DNA of 64,000 nucleotides from Rhizophlyctis rosea. Its lineage: Eukaryota > Chytridiomycota > Chytridiomycetes > Rhizophlyctidales > Rhizophlyctidaceae. A program made the position numbers and the translations under genes. The DNA is taken from positions 1 through 64,000 of the forward strand of contig JADGJC010000189.1 in assembly GCA_027596075.1 (NCBI GenBank), given 5' to 3'. This document shows, piece after piece, positions 59,817 through 64,000 of this stretch. Numbering within the stretch: the stretch's first letter is position 1; each line of letters begins with the position of its first letter. The notes below the pieces were generated by a model. That model did no database searches and was not told the origin of the DNA. It worked only from the letters and a program-made list of their open reading frames with translations.

Positions 59817-61230
59817 ATGTTAGACACCGCGAGCGAGGCACAAAGCGTGGAACTCCATCACCTTGTCTACGCATTTTGTGCTCAGGTGATTGTCAAATTT
59901 ATCCTTCAACCCTTTTGATATCAAAAACAAGTTGGCTGACGTCCTCATCCTAGAAAGGCCCCAGCTGCCAGGTTCAAAGCCCTTCGGCTAGAACCAGAAC
60001 CGTGCCATTCAAATCTCATCAATCAGATGCAGATCCTAGCTTTCCTCGACGCCGTATCATTCCTGCTTGCCGGAAACGACGTGGTTGCAGCAGCTGCCCA
60101 CCTCGCACCTCCTCACCCCGTCCTCTACCTCGCCTCGAACAATGATGAAGAACTCCAAATTTCGGCCGACAAGTTGTTAGTATGGGCTCGCAAGGCTATC
60201 AATGTCTTACAGTCACCAAAGGAGCAACGGAAGGGAAAGTTATCTGTGCTGATAGAGGAATTAGTGATAGGATGCATCGATACCATCAAGCGAAGATGAC
60301 AAAGCCTAATCCTGGACGGCAGGAGATTTTGGAGACATCAACCATTCACCAGGGACAGTTGGGAAACATTGTAGGAGATGCGGCGGGTCTTGCTGCAGCA
60401 TGGGCTGACATAAGGGACGGATACGTCCACGTAGCCTCCCTTCATGATCACATTGATGAGGATGATAAGGACATCATCTTAACATCCTGTGCGGCTGCCT
60501 TTGACTTCCATTCCGATAAGAACATGTTCAAACCCTTCGCAAAAATCATGCCCGACCAAACAAGTCCGCAAGCTCTCTCGCTGGTATGCGTACGCTCGAT
60601 CCCTCCTCAAATGTCTGCAAAGACGTAGCATGCACGCCGTAGTGAGGGATTTGACCGTTACCGCCCTGAAGCCGTCTGTCCGGAAAGTTGGGATTAGGAG
60701 TTGGGAGGTGGTGGCAGCAGAGCATGGGGCCAACAATGACCAGATACACCTGCTGGCACAGTCAGCATCTAACTACCCTTTAGTTCCTACTGTTGGGACG
60801 CTTACGGTCAAGGTACCCTTGCACGCGGAATTGGCAGTGGTGGAAGAGGTCCTCAGAAAACATCCGGATACAAAGCAGTTGGTTGTTGGGGTATCGAAGG
60901 ATAGTTGTTTTAGTTGTTACTATGCACTAAGTCAACTCCGGAAGAAGGGTGTGGAGGTTAATGTCAGAGGTAGCAAAGGGAAAGTTTGTCCCAGATGGGA
61001 AGCCGTGTTGGATGGAGAATGAAGAGGGAGAGCTGGAACCGGAATTGGAGGCCTTTTGGCAAAAGAAGTTGAAAGCGATCAAACCTCGTGCATCCCCACT
61101 TCATGCACGGAATTCAGAGTTCTCTCATCTGGCACAGATACACTCGGAGCAGTCGGATGCGGACGAGCAGGCCGAGGAGTTGCAGGAGGCCATACGGGAG
61201 ATCGCTGCGGGCCGCCGTCGGAAGGTTTAG
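59817..61230 (+). pseudogene. OTT_1508-like nucleic-acid/nucleotide deaminase, frame-broken
   Basis: Zinc-dependent cytidine-deaminase-fold protein, probably a remnant. Exon 59817-59885 (MLDTASEAQSVELHHLVYAF) splices to 59958 (APAARFKALRLEPEPCHSNL). The frame then breaks. Protein-like sequence continues in three further stretches: about 60290-60570 (GQLGNIVGDAAGLAAAWADI), about 60575-61010 (KLSRWYAYARSLLKCLQRRS and the catalytic part) and about 61015-61230 (GELEPELEAFWQKKLKAI). The catalytic motifs are HAELAVVEEVL (HxE) and DSCFSCYYALSQL (CxxC), followed by KGKVCPRWEAV, as in the fungal OTT_1508-like deaminases. The three frame changes have no plausible introns of normal size (the best candidates would be 32 and 22 nt), so decay or sequence errors are likely. 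Confidence 0.65.
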
Positions 61231-61842
61231 GAGGATAGATAGCCCCTTTGTGTATAGCTCCTTGTCTGTATATATGAACTCAGATGTCGGCTTTGGGTTT
61301 TGTTTTGTTTTAACGATACATCAAGTTTTGCGAAGTTCGATGCAGGCGACTGAACATTGGAGAATGCAGCAGGCACATCAGAAGGATGAGGGCCATCTGA
61401 AAGATTTTGTTGAACCACCATCATTCAGTCGCATGCTTTTTATTGTCAGCTTTGGAGCTCAATACAAATGGGTATTCCCATTCCTGAAAGTCTTTACATG
61501 GGCATATGTACATATGCATGGCATTCAACCCCATTGCTTCGAACCCGCCGCTCGGGGATTGGTCACACCGCTGCTGATACATTATGCGTCGTTGCTTGTC
61601 TGGGGAGGCAAAAGCCAAATTTTGGCGCGTTTTGGTAACATGACCACTGCTACATGTGTTGCGTTTTCGTGTTGGCGCGTTCTTTGCGCCCCTTTGAGGC
61701 ACGGATACGAGCCATGTGGTCTAGTGACAGTTTGGCCACCACCTGAATACTATCTCCGTCCGGGAAAGAGGGGGAGATCGACCTTGGTCTGGAGATTTCT
61801 TTCCTCAATCCGATGCAAGGTTGATTTGTTAGTTGTCCAAAA
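61231..61842. other. Intergenic
   Basis: About 610 nt separating the broken deaminase and the helicase. A long chance frame crosses it (from 61088) without domain features. Confidence 0.35.
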
Positions 61843-63972
61843 ATGAATGTATCTCAACAGCGTCGTGGGTATCGGTTGAAGCATGCGCGGTGGGAAGAAG
61901 TAAAGGTCGAGGCGCGTGAAGTGAAGGTTGAGGAGCATGAAGTGAAGGTCAACCCGGATGATGTGAAGGTCGGTAGATGGTTAACAGTGGAGATTACTGG
62001 CGAAAACCAAAACACGGTCGCTAAAAATCAAATCCATACATTGTGCTAGACGGAACCGAACTTGCACTCTGTCGTCCCTTCTGATCTTGTTTTCCGAGCT
62101 TCTGCTCATGAGGAACAGGCAGATGAGAAACCCATCAACACGCCCACGCCCGCACCAAACATCTCTGATGATGTTACGATCGTTTCCATTGTTCATCATC
62201 GTCAGACTACCCCAATCATCATTGACGCGGACAATGAACAGGCGGGACCCACTAGTTCCACTCTCACCCACACGCCAGTCATTGTCGAACTTGATGATGC
62301 AGAAGGACTTGGCAACCATCCGAGCCCTGCACAGATGTTCGCCTCCGACGATGTTATCATCGTCAGCGAACGTCACGCTTCGCCAATCATCTTGGAACCC
62401 GATAAAGATAGACGTCAGCCGTCACCGGTCATCATTGAACCCGGCGAAGAAGAACGTCAACCTTCACCAGTCGTCAGTGAGTCCAATGAAGAAGTACCTG
62501 CCAGCGGCAGCGCTCAACAACCGGCCACGTTGCTTCCATACCAGATCAAATCCGCCGACCATCTTTTCAACATCCTCAGCCGCGGCCAGCGCGCCCTCGA
62601 TGCTTCAGACACAGGCACCGGCAAAACCTACGTCACAATTTACAATGCCAAACGCCTCGGCCTCAAACCATTTGTAGTTTGTCCCAAAGCTATTGCGGCC
62701 AATTGGTTTGATGTTGCGGATCAGTTCGGCGTCGAGCTGAAGGGCGTAGCGCACTATGAGCTGTTGAAGGGTGGGAAGTACTTCCACAACATGAAAACAA
62801 AGCCACTGGTGTGTCCTTGGGTGGAAATAACGAAAGTCGAGAGTTGGGAAGCCGTTGAAGTTGATGAGACAGGCGAGTCGGTGGACCCAAAGAGGCCAGA
62901 TTATGGATTGCCACCACCAGCAAAGCGGAGGAAGATCGTTTCTTACGAGTTCAAATTCGACTTCCCAACGGATACGCTCATCGTCTTCGACGAAGCTCAT
63001 AGATGCAAAAACCATCATACGGCCAACTCTAAACTGCTTCAAAGTGCTTGCGACACAAAAAACAAAGTCCTCATCATCTCCGCCACGATATTCGACAAGG
63101 TGTCCTACTTTACGGTCTTTGGCATGTTCTTCCAACTCTATGATGCGCTGAACGAGGTTGAGTTTTGGCTCCGCAGGGAACTGCTGTTCTTGGAACGCAC
63201 GCCTTCGAGTAAAGTAGATCCGGAAATCCAAAACCTTTCGAAAGAGCGAAAGCAACTTCTGTGCATCCACCGTGCCCTAGTGCCCAAATACGCGAGCCGC
63301 ATCCAAATCAAAGACCTTGGCAAAGCATTCCCACGTTGTCAAATTTTTGCCAACTGCTACTATCTTGACGACGCCTACAAAATTGCACGCCTCTACGACG
63401 ACATTCGTATCCTCCTCGATCAGTTGCGGGACGAACTAGAAAAATCTCGTGCGTTGGGACGGCTAGTCAAATTGCGTCAACTCATCGAAGTCCTCAAAGT
63501 CCCCATCTTCATAGAGCTAGCACAAAACTTCTTGGAGAAGGGTCTTTCCGTGGTCATCTTTGCGAACTTCAGCGCAACCATTGAGCAGCTTCTAATCCAA
63601 CTCAACGACCATAAACCCGCAGCCGTATGGGGCGTCGACTCAATGGGTGACCGTCAGCTCGATATCGAAAGATTCCAATCAAACAAGACGCGTTTGATGA
63701 TTTGCAACATCAAGGCTGGGGGAGAAGGTTTGAGTTTCCATGACAAGCACGGTGGTTACCGTCGTGTCGCGCTTTTCAACCCTACCTGGTCGGCACAAGA
63801 TCTGGTGCAGGCGCTTGGGCGGATTCATCGCGCAAAGGGAAAGAGTCCTGTGGTCCAATATTTGATTTATGCGAAGGAAACGTACGAGGAGGAGATTTGC
63901 ATGATTGTCAAGCGGAAGATGGGCAATTACCGCACTCTCAATGATGGGGGTTTGAGCGGGAGGTACTACTGA
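61843..63972 (+). CDS. SF2/SNF2-like DEAH helicase with repeat and SUMO-interacting-like N-terminus
   Basis: ATP-dependent helicase or translocase; target unknown. The frame 62050-63972 is one uninterrupted exon. It is in phase with an upstream stretch from the ATG at 61843, the two separated only by a TAG at 62047. An 81-nt intron 61969-62049 (GTCGGT...GCTAG) would remove the stop and keep frame. The upstream stretch has four 7-residue EVKVxxx repeats. Residues roughly 60-190 carry many short hydrophobic-acidic motifs (VTIVS, PIIIDADNE, PVIVELDD, VIIVSE, PIILEPD, PVIIEPGEE). The core has LLPYQIKSADHLFNIL, SDTGTGKTYVT (Walker A), FVVCPKAIAANWFDVADQFG, VFDEAHRCKN (DEAH), LIISATIFD, then VVIFANFSATIEQLL, ICNIKAGGEGLSFHDKHGG and ALGRIHRAKGKSP (motif VI). 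The pattern resembles helicases of large DNA viruses. Confidence 0.8.
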
Positions 63973-64000
63973 AGTAGTGATAGTTACTTGGTGCAGTGCG

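Noticed and set aside
61690..61750. tRNA A-box-like GTGGTCTAGTGACAG and a GGTTCGAAGC-like piece nearby
   Set aside because: The two pieces are on opposite strands and no cloverleaf or acceptor stem could be drawn.
61088..61846. 252-codon open frame on the plus strand
   Set aside because: It starts inside the deaminase remnant in another frame, is rich in Arg/Ser/His and shows no domain or splice-consistent structure; most likely a chance frame.

Overview
The window is eukaryotic nuclear DNA from a fungus. Genes lie on both strands and are cut by many short introns, mostly 50-80 nt. Fungal-type families include a Zn(II)2Cys6 regulator, a SNF5 subunit carrying a C-terminal GATA finger, a YML020W-type hydrolase and a likely mitochondrial Mrp51 protein. 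TOP2 alone has 21 introns. That density, outside the yeasts and most moulds, suggests an early-diverging (chytrid-like) fungus; this is inference. There is one 643-base assembly gap (53946-54588).

Layout. 1-7.5 kb: 5' end of a Cdh1/fizzy-related APC/C activator (minus) and a complete DNA topoisomerase II (plus). 7.6-15.9 kb: a PCL-type cyclin, a 1042-residue orphan, a small coiled-coil protein and a tail-anchored protein. 16.9-22.5 kb: a zinc-cluster regulator, a hairpin-rich non-coding stretch, an orphan gene and eIF2B beta. 22.5-28.4 kb: XPF/Rad1 nuclease (minus) and an F-box protein. 28.9-35.8 kb: a divergent pyruvate kinase, mitoribosomal mL54, a YML020W-like hydrolase and a derlin. 35.9-43.2 kb: Rad17 clamp loader, a second F-box protein and two small orphans. 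43.9-51.4 kb: PP1 catalytic subunit, a FHIT-type HIT hydrolase, a conserved mitochondrial-type protein, SRP receptor beta and a putative Mrp51. 51.9-64 kb: a third F-box protein, the gap, SNF5-GATA, a frame-broken OTT_1508-like deaminase and an almost intronless SF2 helicase with a SUMO-interacting-motif-like N-terminus.

Most genes are housekeeping (replication topology, cell cycle, repair, ER quality control and targeting, translation) and do not form an evident cluster. The most unusual signals are: micro-exons of 5 and 14 nt that are needed to restore invariant residues in several genes; a pyruvate kinase with altered catalytic positions; a decayed deaminase next to a giant-virus-like helicase at the right edge; and a dense hairpin region at 18.88-19.18 kb.

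Gene models were built by hand from GT-AG junctions and reading-frame arithmetic. For TOP2, the 1042-aa orphan, eIF2B beta, derlin, HIT, SRPRB, the zinc-cluster regulator, the F-box genes and two small orphans the spliced length is an exact multiple of three.
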